From the NCBI RefSeq assembly GCF_000018885.1, contig NC_010168.1, positions 1,364,001 through 1,428,000 of the forward strand: a DNA stretch of 64,000 nt. Reading direction: 5' to 3'. The notes beneath the pieces are model-generated. The model was given only the letters and a program-made list of their open reading frames with translations, was not told the DNA's origin and ran no database searches. Below are positions 31,901 through 39,533 of the stretch, in pieces. Position 1 is the stretch's first letter, and every line of letters starts with the position of its first letter. The position numbers were made by a program, and so were the translations under genes. This DNA comes from Renibacterium salmoninarum ATCC 33209 (GTDB lineage Bacteria > Actinomycetota > Actinomycetes > Actinomycetales > Micrococcaceae).

Positions 31901-33928
31901 GTCAGATTCGCTTGCCCCGGTGATTGCAGCACCAAACGACGCTTTGAGCAGCTCGCCGGTAGCAAGCGGATCGATTCCGGCCGGATACTTCAGGCCCAAA
32001 TCGTAAAGGAAAAAGTCGCGTTTGTCCGCAGTTTGAATTTCAAAAGGTCGCTCGTCGAGTACTTCGAGTCCGAGATTATGAAAGAACGGCAGAATTTGAC
32101 TGAGGCTCTTGGGGTGCGCCAAATACAATTTCACGCGGGCGTCTTCTTCAAGCTCGTCTTCCGCACCTTCGGGAAGATAAACAGTTAGCCCAGGTTCGCA
32201 GTCAGTTCCGGTCTGCGTCTTTCCGGACTTCTTCGCCGTGACATAAGCCTGGTCGTATTCTTCGAATCGACGAATATCCTCAATCGCGTCTTCAACTTCG
32301 AAATCCACCCGATAGCTGGCCGGAAATGCCTCAGCCCACTGAACGGCCATCGGCTGAGCTTGGTCAAAAGGCAAGGCTTTCGCTAGAACTTCGGTCAGCC
32401 CCTCTGACCAAGACCGTGCCGCAGTGACCAATCTGGCCTCCACCGCGACAGGATCGACGTCGGTAACTTGGCTTTCGTTGGCACCTTTGGGAAGGCGGAT
32501 CCGGAAAAATAATCTCGCTAGCGCGGACTCGCTCATTCGTGCTTCAAAGTCGATGCTGACCGCGCCGAAAGTGCGCGTCAGCTCGTCTTCAATCCGTTTT
32601 CGAACTGCCGTCGTGTAGCGGTCGCGCGGAATGAAAACCAGCGCCGACATGAAGCGCCCGTAGATGTCCGGTCGAAGGAACAACCGAGTGCGGCGGCGTT
32701 CCTGCAGACGCATAATCCCGTCTGCAATCTCAATCAGATCGGCAACATCAATCTGAAAAAGCTCGTCACGCGGATAAGTCTCCAGTACAGCGAAGAGATC
32801 TTTACCGGAGTGCGAATCGGGCGGGAAACCAAAGTGCCGCAAGACCTGATTGACCTTTTCCCGGACCACCGGGATCTTGCGCACCGATCCGGTGTAGACA
32901 ATCGAGGCGAATAGACCAATGAATCGCTTCTCACCGTTGACGTTGCCCTGCGCGTCAAAGGACTTCACGCCGATGTAATCGAGATAACCCGTGCGGTGCA
33001 CCGTCGAGCGGGAATTGGCCTTGGTGATGACTAAGGCCCGCTTCTCACGAGCCTTACGACGACCTTCTGCGGTCAAATGCTGGACTTGTTTATTCGCCTC
33101 TGCATCGCGGAGCAGGCCAAGACCGCTGCCCGCTCTGTTGCCCAGTACGTCTTCACCGTGTTCAGTTATCAGGTCGTACTCTCGGTAACCCAAGAACGTG
33201 AAATTTCCAGCGTCCATCCAGCTGAGCAGCTCTTCTGCTTCGCGTAGATCTGCCACTTGATCGCCGTCAGTAACTTTGGCCAGTTGGCTAGAGCAAGCAA
33301 TGGCTTTTTGGCGCATGGCTGGCCAGTCGTCCACCGCAGCACGAACGTCAGCAAGTACTCGGTTCAAGCCTTCGACGAGCTCCTGGCTGGAGTCAGCATC
33401 TTGTTGACCGATTTCGATGGCGATCCAGGACTCCAGATGTGAAGTCCGATCACCATCGGAAATAAGGTTTGAGATATCTGGCATCGCAGCAGTGTCTCCA
33501 CTGGAGACGCCAACATATGCGGGCACTTTTGAGACGCTGACGAGTTCGTCATCGGTTTTGTCCCTAGACACCACGAACATTGGGTGTACGACGAGGGTTA
33601 TTGCCGCATTCTGCCGAACAATTTCTGCGGTAACCGAGTCAACGAGGAACGGCATATCGTCCGTCACGATATAAACGATCGACTCTTTGTAATGGCGGGC
33701 ATCATCGTCCTCATTGACGACGGCGACTTTGGCAGTTCCGGCGGGCCGCTTCTTTGCCAATTCCCAGTGCTTGAGTGCCCTGCTACGCAAAGTGCTTGCT
33801 TCGTACTTAGCTCGATCGTCTTCGGCGATCTGCTGATAATAGTCGTCGATAAAACTATCCATTGTTTCTTCGGTTAGCTTCGTTGTCCCGGTGCTGGACA
33901 CAACGGTCTCTTCGGACCCGTTCGACAT
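28982..33928 (-). CDS. gdh: NAD-specific glutamate dehydrogenase, large (180-kDa class)
   Basis: 1648 residues, normal for the L_180 class. The N-terminal regulatory half has ACT-like segments (VYIVTDDMPFLVDSVTAEI near residue 85). The catalytic region contains KLNPTAIDGLPFPRPHFEIW, the dehydrogenase core VIVPTGAKGGFYAKALPDP, GVGDMSGDVFGNGML and VVGEGGNLGLTQ. It oxidises glutamate to 2-oxoglutarate and ammonia with NAD, so amino acids can feed central metabolism. An ATG at 33928 (MSNGSEETVV) with GGAGG 9 nt upstream is well supported. No frameshift was found. The start overlaps the end of the CpaE-like gene by 55 bp. Confidence 0.95.
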   Translation of the reverse strand: MSNGSEETVVSSTGTTKLTEETMDSFIDDYYQQIAEDDRAKYEASTLRSRALKHWELAKKRPAGTAKVAVVNEDDDARHYKESIVYIVTDDMPFLVDSVTAEIVRQNAAITLVVHPMFVVSRDKTDDELVSVSKVPAYVGVSSGDTAAMPDISNLISDGDRTSHLESWIAIEIGQQDADSSQELVEGLNRVLADVRAAVDDWPAMRQKAIACSSQLAKVTDGDQVADLREAEELLSWMDAGNFTFLGYREYDLITEHGEDVLGNRAGSGLGLLRDAEANKQVQHLTAEGRRKAREKRALVITKANSRSTVHRTGYLDYIGVKSFDAQGNVNGEKRFIGLFASIVYTGSVRKIPVVREKVNQVLRHFGFPPDSHSGKDLFAVLETYPRDELFQIDVADLIEIADGIMRLQERRRTRLFLRPDIYGRFMSALVFIPRDRYTTAVRKRIEDELTRTFGAVSIDFEARMSESALARLFFRIRLPKGANESQVTDVDPVAVEARLVTAARSWSEGLTEVLAKALPFDQAQPMAVQWAEAFPASYRVDFEVEDAIEDIRRFEEYDQAYVTAKKSGKTQTGTDCEPGLTVYLPEGAEDELEEDARVKLYLAHPKSLSQILPFFHNLGLEVLDERPFEIQTADKRDFFLYDLGLKYPAGIDPLATGELLKASFGAAITGASESDAFDRLVLREGMQWRQVVILRSYAKYLRQMGNSNSYGFVADTLLANAGVAKALVELFETSFDPSVAAEDRTVRLEQVRALLAEQLEEVPTLDADRVLRTLANLIEATLRTNHFQEKPYLSIKLNPTAIDGLPFPRPHFEIWVYSPRVEGVHLRFGKVARGGLRWSDRREDFRTEILGLVKAQTVKNAVIVPTGAKGGFYAKALPDPAVDRAAWLAEGIESYKTFIRGLLDLTDNLVASEEGQIVVPPARVVRHDDEDSYLVVAADKGTATFSDIANSISAEYGFWLGDAFASGGSVGYDHKVMGITAHGAWESVKRHFSELDVDTQNEDFTVVGVGDMSGDVFGNGMLLSEHIKLVAAFDHRDIFLDPNPDPAVSYAERRRMFELPRSSWQDYDASLISEGGGVFPRQVKIIPISAQVREALGLPEGTKTMSPPDLLRAILLAPADLLYNGGIGTYVKASTETHAQVGDKANDSIRVDGQDLRVKVVGEGGNLGLTQHGRIEAALHGVILNTDAIDNSAGVDTSDHEVNIKIFVDRMVASGKLDAAERADFLATMTDEIGTLVLEDNIDQNVLLLNDRMRVVEWSPSYERLMDWLETHAGLDRNIEALPSSAELRRRLEGGQGLTSPELSVLAAYAKIELAKALAESDLAEDPWFRTTLRKYFPKQLAERFDAELDSHPLRKEIIATVVANDMINVGGITFAFRAMEETSAGEAVVARAFVALREIYRLDDIVSALVTLPPSFSTEHWSNMHLDMRRMLDRAVRWLINHSGTSRPIDEFVAKYQPVVGTLSAQLSELLDGVDRERVQAWHEKAISWGVPTELGNRWAEMFESFALLDITRISDQIHEPVEEIARVYYAVFAQFGVDNLLERISTLPRLDRWQALARAALRDDLYSTTADMTIAVMHATVLGGSDSDGSEASLDAHARIEAWAAKNAEQLARARSMFEEVNQLEKDDMASLSVALRLLRSIVRS

Positions 33929-35301
33929 GGAAATACGCCTCCGTCGCAGTTTAAAGGCCGCTTCCTTGCAGTCTCAAAATGACAGTAGCCTGAATCAGTC
34001 CACGTTGCTATGGTTGAAGGCACAGCGTATTTCCTATTTCGCTGTGCATCTGCACCAACGATTTTCTGAATGCGGCGACGTAACTCCGACTCTGGCGCAG
34101 CTTCCAGAAGCACCTCCCCCGCGAGCAGTGCCCTGTCAATTGATTGCGGGTCCCAAGGCAAATAGTGCGCGACCGGCCATTCCGGTCCAAACCGATCCCA
34201 AGCCTGTTGTAATGCGCGTTCCGGGTGACGCCCTGCAGCACTTGCTCGGACTTTATTAAGGACCACAGTGACTTGTTGTCCCGGGGCAACCGCGTCGAGA
34301 TCCTGCAGCGCCCGAACCAATCGTGGAATACCAATGCTGTCAGAAGTGCCGACAGCCAGAACTTCATCAGCGGCCGCTACTACGGTCAAGGTAGCCGCGT
34401 TCCTTCGAGGCGCAAGAGCGTCAAAGCTAAGCTCTTCGTCAGCTTCCAAGGACAACCCGCAGTCCACGACCACTACATCGCACAGGGTCCGAGCAGTTTC
34501 TAACACTCGGGACAATGTTGAGGAACGCAACTCAGGCCAGCGATCCGCTCGAGTCAGTCCGGTGAGTACCCGGAACTTCCCACCGCGGAACATTAACTCT
34601 GGCGCAATTCGACGAAGGCTCTCCTGGTCTAGTTTGCCTTGATCAGCCAGGCGGTAAGCTTGAGCAATTGCGGCAGATTCATCCAACAGCCCTATTGTTG
34701 CTGCAATACTGGCACCGTAACTGTCCGCGTCGATCAACAGCACGGATTTTCCGGCGCAAGCTAACTCGGCGGCCAGATTAACGGCAATTGTTGTTCTGCC
34801 GGGCGAACCAACCGGTCCCCACACGGCAATCAGGCGATGCCCGGCGTCGAGCTGCTCTTGGGTTGAAACTCCGGTAACTGGCTCTGTCATCGACGCATTT
34901 TGGCCCGGGGCGGCAAATCCAAGGTGATGGTAGCGATCCGCAGCCACCGTCTGACCTGCTTGAGATACGGCCCGCACTATCTGTGCGGATAGCGCGCTCA
35001 CCTCACTTTGCTCAGCAGCAACCAAGACGCCCAGTCGGCGCAGTCGATCTACCTGCTCAGCATCATCCGTCAAAGCAACGATGACGACGCCTACCGTAGC
35101 CAAGCGATCCACCAGAGTCACGTTAAGCTCGGCTACATTCTCCGCCACAATTGCCGCTCGAGCGAGACCGCTCTGACAAGCCGCAATCAATTCTGCAAGG
35201 TCTGCACAGCGGCGGACTACTGTCACGGGGCCATGTAATGCTTCGAGATCTCCAGCCAGCGCATCCATCGAGTTGCCGACTGTTACTACGGATATATTCA
35301 T
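33874..35301 (-). CDS. cpaE: CpaE/TadZ-like MinD-family ATPase (Flp pilus assembly)
   Basis: An N-terminal pseudo-receiver domain (about 1-125) precedes a MinD/ParA-like ATPase. The Walker A is degenerate (WGPVGSPGRTTIAVNLA), followed by SVLLIDADSYGASIAA and DVVVVDCGLSLEAD. Such proteins place or assemble Tad/Flp pili. The ATG at 35301 overlaps the cpaB-like stop by 4 bp. The final ~30 residues (ARKRPLNCDGG...) run into the glutamate dehydrogenase gene and look unlike protein coding, so a small 3' frameshift or lost stop is possible. The tadA/tadB/tadC genes are not in the window. Confidence 0.8.
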   Translation of the reverse strand: MNISVVTVGNSMDALAGDLEALHGPVTVVRRCADLAELIAACQSGLARAAIVAENVAELNVTLVDRLATVGVVIVALTDDAEQVDRLRRLGVLVAAEQSEVSALSAQIVRAVSQAGQTVAADRYHHLGFAAPGQNASMTEPVTGVSTQEQLDAGHRLIAVWGPVGSPGRTTIAVNLAAELACAGKSVLLIDADSYGASIAATIGLLDESAAIAQAYRLADQGKLDQESLRRIAPELMFRGGKFRVLTGLTRADRWPELRSSTLSRVLETARTLCDVVVVDCGLSLEADEELSFDALAPRRNAATLTVVAAADEVLAVGTSDSIGIPRLVRALQDLDAVAPGQQVTVVLNKVRASAAGRHPERALQQAWDRFGPEWPVAHYLPWDPQSIDRALLAGEVLLEAAPESELRRRIQKIVGADAQRNRKYAVPSTIATWTDSGYCHFETARKRPLNCDGGVFPCRTGPKRPLCPAPGQRS

Positions 35302-35942
35302 CGTCCGGAGCCTGCTGGATTCCAAACAACTGAAACCTTTGCTTTGCTCGCCAAAGCACCGAGGATTTGAGGCAGCTGCGGCTTGCCAGCTAGTACGTAG
35401 ACTGTCGTCGTCCTAGCACTGCCGAGACCATTTGACTCGGAGTCCAATTGAGATATTTCCACTCCCGGTAGGAGCAACCTCGGCTCAACAAAGCCGCCGG
35501 TTTTCGCATCCGGCAAGCTAACCCAAACATCCACTCTGCTACCAACCTTCGCACCGATTGGTAGCTTCTCTTCAAGGGTCGGTGCCACCGGATTGCGAGC
35601 AAGCGCTTGTGGCTGATCGACGCTGGACTTCGCGACTAAGTCACCATGCGGGATTCGCCGCGCTGCAACCGCATTTCCGGGAAAAATATCGGAGGCTAAA
35701 AAGTAATGGTCTTGAACTTCGTCCAACCGAACCTTCACTCGTTCCAAGAGCTCTTGATTAATAGTGTGACCCACTGCGATATCGCTTTTGGCGGCATAGA
35801 CATCGACGGTTTTGTCCGCACCGCCGACCAAGACCACTACCGCTGCTACTGAGACTAGAACCAGGAGAATACCAATAAGAAGCCGGGGATCCCGCCATGA
35901 GGGCCGCTTCAACCGCGGTGCAGCAGGTGAGTAAAACGCCAT
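35298..35942 (-). CDS. cpaB: SAF-domain pilus assembly protein, CpaB/RcpC-like
   Basis: 214 residues: one N-terminal membrane helix (LLIGILLVLVSVAAVVVLVGG), then an SAF domain (VYAAKSDIAVGHTINQELLERVKVRLD with the following AVAARRIPHGDLV), as in CpaB proteins that line the Flp pilus channel. The extracytoplasmic region continues with a sheet-rich part (GSRVDVWVSLPD). First gene of a two-gene unit with cpaE. It is divergent from the small HTH gene with about 190 bp of AT-rich DNA between them. Confidence 0.82.
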   Translation of the reverse strand: MAFYSPAAPRLKRPSWRDPRLLIGILLVLVSVAAVVVLVGGADKTVDVYAAKSDIAVGHTINQELLERVKVRLDEVQDHYFLASDIFPGNAVAARRIPHGDLVAKSSVDQPQALARNPVAPTLEEKLPIGAKVGSRVDVWVSLPDAKTGGFVEPRLLLPGVEISQLDSESNGLGSARTTTVYVLAGKPQLPQILGALASKAKVSVVWNPAGSGR

Positions 35943-36134
35943 TGTTTCTCCTTGGTCGATACTTGCTGGGCAAGAGACACTTGGGCTAATCTGGCACGCG
36001 TCGTCGCGCGCCTCACCGTAAGAATCCTCTACAGAATAAACTGCGAACCTTGGCTAACAGCCTGACAGGTGCTGACCTGTGGATAACTCGGATCAAAGTT
36101 ACCCAAATGGCATCAAAAGTGACAAAATCGATTT

Positions 36135-36353
36135 ATGCCTCGCTTCCTGACTCTTGCCGATGTTTCTGAGCAGTCACAGCTCTCCTCACCAGCAACATAT
36201 GCTTTGGTCCGCAGCGGCGAACTGCCAGCAATTCAGGTTGGTGGCCGAGGCCAATGGCGGGTCGAAGAGACAATGCTCGAAAAGTACATCCAAGATCGCT
36301 ACGCCGAGACTGAACGCCTCATCGCGGAAAATCGCCTCAAAGGAACCAGCTAG
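36135..36353 (+). CDS. Small MerR/excisionase-type helix-turn-helix protein (BldC-like)
   Basis: 72 residues: FLTLADVSEQSQLSSPATYALVRSGELPAIQVGGRGQWRV is the winged-helix pattern of excisionase/BldC proteins (helix 1, recognition helix, wing with a GRGQWRV strand), followed by a basic helical tail. It lacks an effector domain, so it probably works as a DNA-bending regulator or oligomerising activator. It is divergent from cpaB-cpaE. There is no phage integrase nearby, so an excisionase role is unlikely. Confidence 0.82.
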   Translation: MPRFLTLADVSEQSQLSSPATYALVRSGELPAIQVGGRGQWRVEETMLEKYIQDRYAETERLIAENRLKGTS

Positions 36354-36399
36354 GACTAATACCTGGTTCGTTCGCTCATCGCAATGCCGTGGCTAATTG

Positions 36400-36975
36400 C
36401 TAATTGCGAGCTTCCAGGGGAGAAGCAATCGCGAGAATCGCACCAAATGGAATGGTTTTCCGAACCAACACTTCACGCTGCCGGCGCACTTCGCCGTCGC
36501 GCACCACGGCAATATCGCAATGATCTTCGCCAACTCGATCAATCACGGCGTGAAATCTTCTGCGGCTTTCGTCGCTGACCATGAGATAGATGGTTACCAT
36601 TGCTCGATCACGCGCCAGCAAGCGCAAAGCAGAAGAAAGAGTACGAAAATTCTGCCGAACCAGGCTACTCGCTGTCAGAGTTTCTGCGCCTAGTCCTTCG
36701 ATCGCCATGATATTTGGCAACAGAACTACGACTGATTGTGAACCTTCACTCAACAGAATCCAATCCGAGCCGATTTGCCTGATAGCTCCGCTGAATTGCA
36801 GACCATACGCCAAATCGACGGTAATTCGGAGAGAAATCGCGGCTCTCAGCCGATCAATCAGCGTGATCCTGGCGATCTCAACGCGTGCGCGTTCGGTAAT
36901 TTCCGACTCTAAATCAAGCAGCTAAGAAGCAGCCATCTGCCCTTGTAAGTCGTCGAAAAGTGCGTCCCATCGCAT
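36400..36975 (-). pseudogene. Conserved actinobacterial hypothetical protein, in-frame nonsense at codon 18
   Basis: From an ATG at 36975 the frame reads MRWDALFDDLQGQMAAS and then TAG (36924-36922), and continues unshifted LLDLESEITERARVEIARI to the stop at 36400, 191 codons in all. The continuing part (SLRITVDLAYGLQFSGAIRQIG, TIPFGAILAIAS) has the look of a known Arthrobacter-type hypothetical protein with small beta-barrel repeats. No ATG or good start lies directly after the TAG. A TTG at 36813 could give a 137-residue product lacking the first third. It lies between the HTH gene and the LysM gene. The function is unknown. Confidence 0.75.
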
Positions 36976-37023
36976 CAGGTCAGCGTATGGGCCGTAGTCA
37001 CTTGACGTCAAGAAAATTAAAGG

Positions 37024-37824
37024 ATGACAAAATGGCTACTTAATGCTCAAATAAGCTTTATTAACATTAAAACAATTCAAACAACGTTAAAACAAGTTAA
37101 AGAGCCACTCCAGGATCGGGCCTCATTGGCTAGTGACGTTTCGCTGGCTGCGATGCTTTTGCTCTTGGGCGTCCTGCTTCTGTTTTGCGGAGCCCAAGCA
37201 CTGCCTTCCTGGAACGAAACAGCCGATTTCTCTTCGTCTGGTCTGAGCAACGCGTTAGCGGCACTAGCAGTTTCCGCCGGCTTGCTGATTGTCTCGTGGT
37301 GGCTGCTCGGTTTCCTTGCGGCATTTTGCTCGGCCGTTGCATGGGCCAATGGTTTTCGGCGTTTTGCCAGTTACAGTTCGCGACTTTCACCAATATTTAT
37401 GCGTAGATTGGTCGCGACTATTTTGGGCATCAACCTACTGGCGATTTCTGCCGCGAGTGTCAGCGTGGCCACTGCCGCAGGAAGCGATCCGGCCTGGTCA
37501 ACAGATCAGAGTAGTCAAGCAACGCAAATACCGACTGAGGATCTAGTCGATCCTGCCTGGCGCGCCGAACCCCCTGGAGTTCGTCCGGGGCTTTTGCTGC
37601 CAGCACCCTCCCGCGCTCCGCTTGCCGAATTCTCGCCTTTCGAGGTAGTTCGTCCCGGCGATTGTCTCTGGACAATCGCCGCAAGGGCTCTCGGTTCCTT
37701 TGCTTCAGATGCGGAAATAGCCCACGAATGGCCGCGCTGGTATGCCACAAACCGCGAGCTAATCGGTAATGATCCGAACTTGCTCACACCGGGAACGCTG
37801 CTACAGACTCCCCCGCAATCCTGA
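37024..37824 (+). CDS. LysM-domain membrane protein
   Basis: 266 residues with hydrophobic segments at about 40-60, 78-106 and 127-150, a Pro/Ser-rich linker, and a C-terminal LysM-like repeat from about residue 205 (VVRPGDCLWTIAARALG ... NRELIGNDPNLLTPGTLL). LysM binds peptidoglycan GlcNAc, so the protein probably ties the membrane to the wall. The first 25 residues are unusually AT-rich and Asn/Ile/Thr-rich, and the ATG at 37024 has AAAGG nearby. It is followed by the DUF6459 fragment, 29 bp downstream. Confidence 0.8.
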   Translation: MTKWLLNAQISFINIKTIQTTLKQVKEPLQDRASLASDVSLAAMLLLLGVLLLFCGAQALPSWNETADFSSSGLSNALAALAVSAGLLIVSWWLLGFLAAFCSAVAWANGFRRFASYSSRLSPIFMRRLVATILGINLLAISAASVSVATAAGSDPAWSTDQSSQATQIPTEDLVDPAWRAEPPGVRPGLLLPAPSRAPLAEFSPFEVVRPGDCLWTIAARALGSFASDAEIAHEWPRWYATNRELIGNDPNLLTPGTLLQTPPQS

Positions 37825-37853
37825 GAATACTTTCAGACGACCAAGGAGGAACT

Positions 37854-38081
37854 ATGGAACTCGCCAGGTCCAAAAACATTGAATCGATCGAATCGGTAAG
37901 CGGAGTTGGGGGAACTCAAGATACCTTGCCGCGGCGAGCGTATGCCAGAGGACGCCGACCTTCGAGTCGGGTGGTTGCCCTTGAAATTCCACCCCAGGAA
38001 GAACAAGCCACCGTGCGCAGAATTGCCGCCTACGTTGCACACGGCACCTTAGAAGTACGTCCTGCTCAGCAGCTGTCTGTC
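37854..38081 (+). pseudogene. DUF6459/Rv3235-like protein, N-terminal half (split by IS copy 3)
   Basis: An ATG at 37854, with AAGGAGG about 8 nt upstream, opens a 76-codon frame (MELARSKNIES ... VRRIAAYVAHGTLEVRPAQQLSV) that ends on a codon boundary exactly where IS copy 3 begins; the IS supplies the stop. The C-terminal half is not beyond the IS but on the other strand, at 42345-42602, on the far side of secA. Reading from base 38081 into the complement of 42602 keeps the frame and gives a 161-residue protein, a usual length for this family. The function of the family is unknown. Confidence 0.82.
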
Positions 38082-38131
38082 TGAATCGCCCCGGTGTGTC
38101 CGGAGACTTTCTTGTTTGAGAGGATCAGGAC

Positions 38132-38497
38132 ATGGCAGGGAAAACTACGACACGGTATCCGCAGGAGTTGAAGGATCGTACGGTGCGCATGGTGGCGGAG
38201 ATGGAGGGTGCATCTTCGGAGTGGGCGGCGATGCAAAAAGTTGCCCAGCTTTTGGGTGTGGGTGTGCCGGAAACGGTGCGTAAATGGGTCCGGCAAGCCG
38301 AGATCGATGTTGGTACTAGAACTGGAACAACGAGCACGGAATCGGCCGAGCTGAAACGGTTACGGCGTGAGAACACTGAGCTGAAACGGGCGAACGCGAT
38401 CCTTCGGAGTGCTTCAGCTTTTTTCGCGGTCGAACTCGACCGCCACAACACTGATCGTGAAATACATCAAGGACCATGCCGGTCACCGCGAGAATAA
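38132..38497 (+). CDS. IS3-family transposase OrfA, IS copy 3
   Basis: 121 residues, HTH plus leucine-zipper-like region as in copy 1, with Thr in RRENTELKRAN and an intact T6 slippery run. The extended C-terminus results from the base missing relative to IS6110, as in all copies. Confidence 0.83.
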   Translation: MAGKTTTRYPQELKDRTVRMVAEMEGASSEWAAMQKVAQLLGVGVPETVRKWVRQAEIDVGTRTGTTSTESAELKRLRRENTELKRANAILRSASAFFAVELDRHNTDREIHQGPCRSPRE

Positions 38498-38506
38498 TGG
38501 ATTGCG

Positions 38507-39397
38507 GTGGGGTGTCGAGTCGATCTGCCAGGTGCTTACTGGGACGGGGTGAAGACCACCCCGTCCACGTACTACGAATGGGTGGATAAAACACGATCTC
38601 ACCGAGAACAACGTGATGAGGTGCTCAAGCCCGTGATCCAGAAGGTGTATGCCGCTAATTACGGGGTGCACGGCACCAGGAAAGTCTGGTTGGCGATGAA
38701 CCGTGAAGGTGTGCCGGTGGCCAGGTGCACGGTAGAACGGCTCATGGGGTTACTTGGCATACAGGGTGCGGTCCGTGGCAAGGTCAAACGCACCACGATC
38801 AAAGACTCGAAGGCAGCCCGAGCGAAGGACTTGGTCCGCCGTGATTTCACACCAACGGCACCGGATCGGCTATGGGTAGCTGATTTCACCTATGTTTCGA
38901 CCTGGTCCGGGTGGGTCTATGTTGCCTTCGTGATCGATGCTTACTCTCGGAGGATCCTGGGCTGGTCAGCGAGTGCTTCTATGAACACCGTGCTAGTGCT
39001 CAACGCAGTTAATCAGGCAATCTGGAGTCGTGAACGGGCCGGGGCTGAGATTTCCGGGGTGATTCATCATCACGATGCCGGGGCTCAATACGCCTCCTTG
39101 GCCTTCACCGAACGCCTGGCCCAGGCCGGTATCCGCCCCTCGATCGGTTCTGTGGGTGATAGTTACGACAACGCCTTGGCGGAAACCATCAACGGGCTTT
39201 ATAAGACCGAGCTGATCAAACCCGGCAAGCCCTGGCGGACTCTAGAAGAAGTCGAAATCGGCGCCGCTGAATGGGCCGATTGGTACAACCACCGAAGGCT
39301 CTACCAGTACTGCGGAGACATCCCACCAGTAGAGCTAGAAAACCACTACTACAATCACTACCAGAGCACGGCAGCCGCCGACAGGCTCATCGTCTGA
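38507..39397 (+). CDS. IS3-family transposase OrfB, IS copy 3
   Basis: DDE core present. This copy has WVADFTY, the form seen in IS6110, where the other three have WVDDFTY. It also differs by GAAEWADW. It could be the least altered copy, but it carries the same broken N-terminal junction. Confidence 0.83.
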   Translation: MGCRVDLPGAYWDGVKTTPSTYYEWVDKTRSHREQRDEVLKPVIQKVYAANYGVHGTRKVWLAMNREGVPVARCTVERLMGLLGIQGAVRGKVKRTTIKDSKAARAKDLVRRDFTPTAPDRLWVADFTYVSTWSGWVYVAFVIDAYSRRILGWSASASMNTVLVLNAVNQAIWSRERAGAEISGVIHHHDAGAQYASLAFTERLAQAGIRPSIGSVGDSYDNALAETINGLYKTELIKPGKPWRTLEEVEIGAAEWADWYNHRRLYQYCGDIPPVELENHYYNHYQSTAAADRLIV

Positions 39398-39533
39398 GAA
39401 ACCCTCCGGACACGCCGGGGCGATTCATCGGGGCGCTCGCCGAGACGTGACTCACGTAGACTGATCACGCTGGAAACCGTCCAGGGGACCACAAGCCCCG
39501 AAATTAGACTGCTGCAACCCAGGAGCATGGAAC

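Larger units (their letters stand above)
38082..39427 (+). mobile_element. IS3-family element, IS6110/IS994-like, copy 3 (1346 bp)
   Basis: Same ends and length as the other copies. The flanks are gtc (left) and tcg (right), with no target duplication. It lies in inverted orientation to copy 4 with secA between them. It shares RENTEL (OrfA), GVHG and DNALAE (OrfB) with copy 4, so copies 3 and 4 are closest relatives in the window. Confidence 0.96.

Noticed and set aside
36135..36353. Excisionase of an integrated element
   Set aside because: The small HTH protein fits the type, but no integrase or attachment repeats occur nearby, so a BldC-like regulator is more likely.
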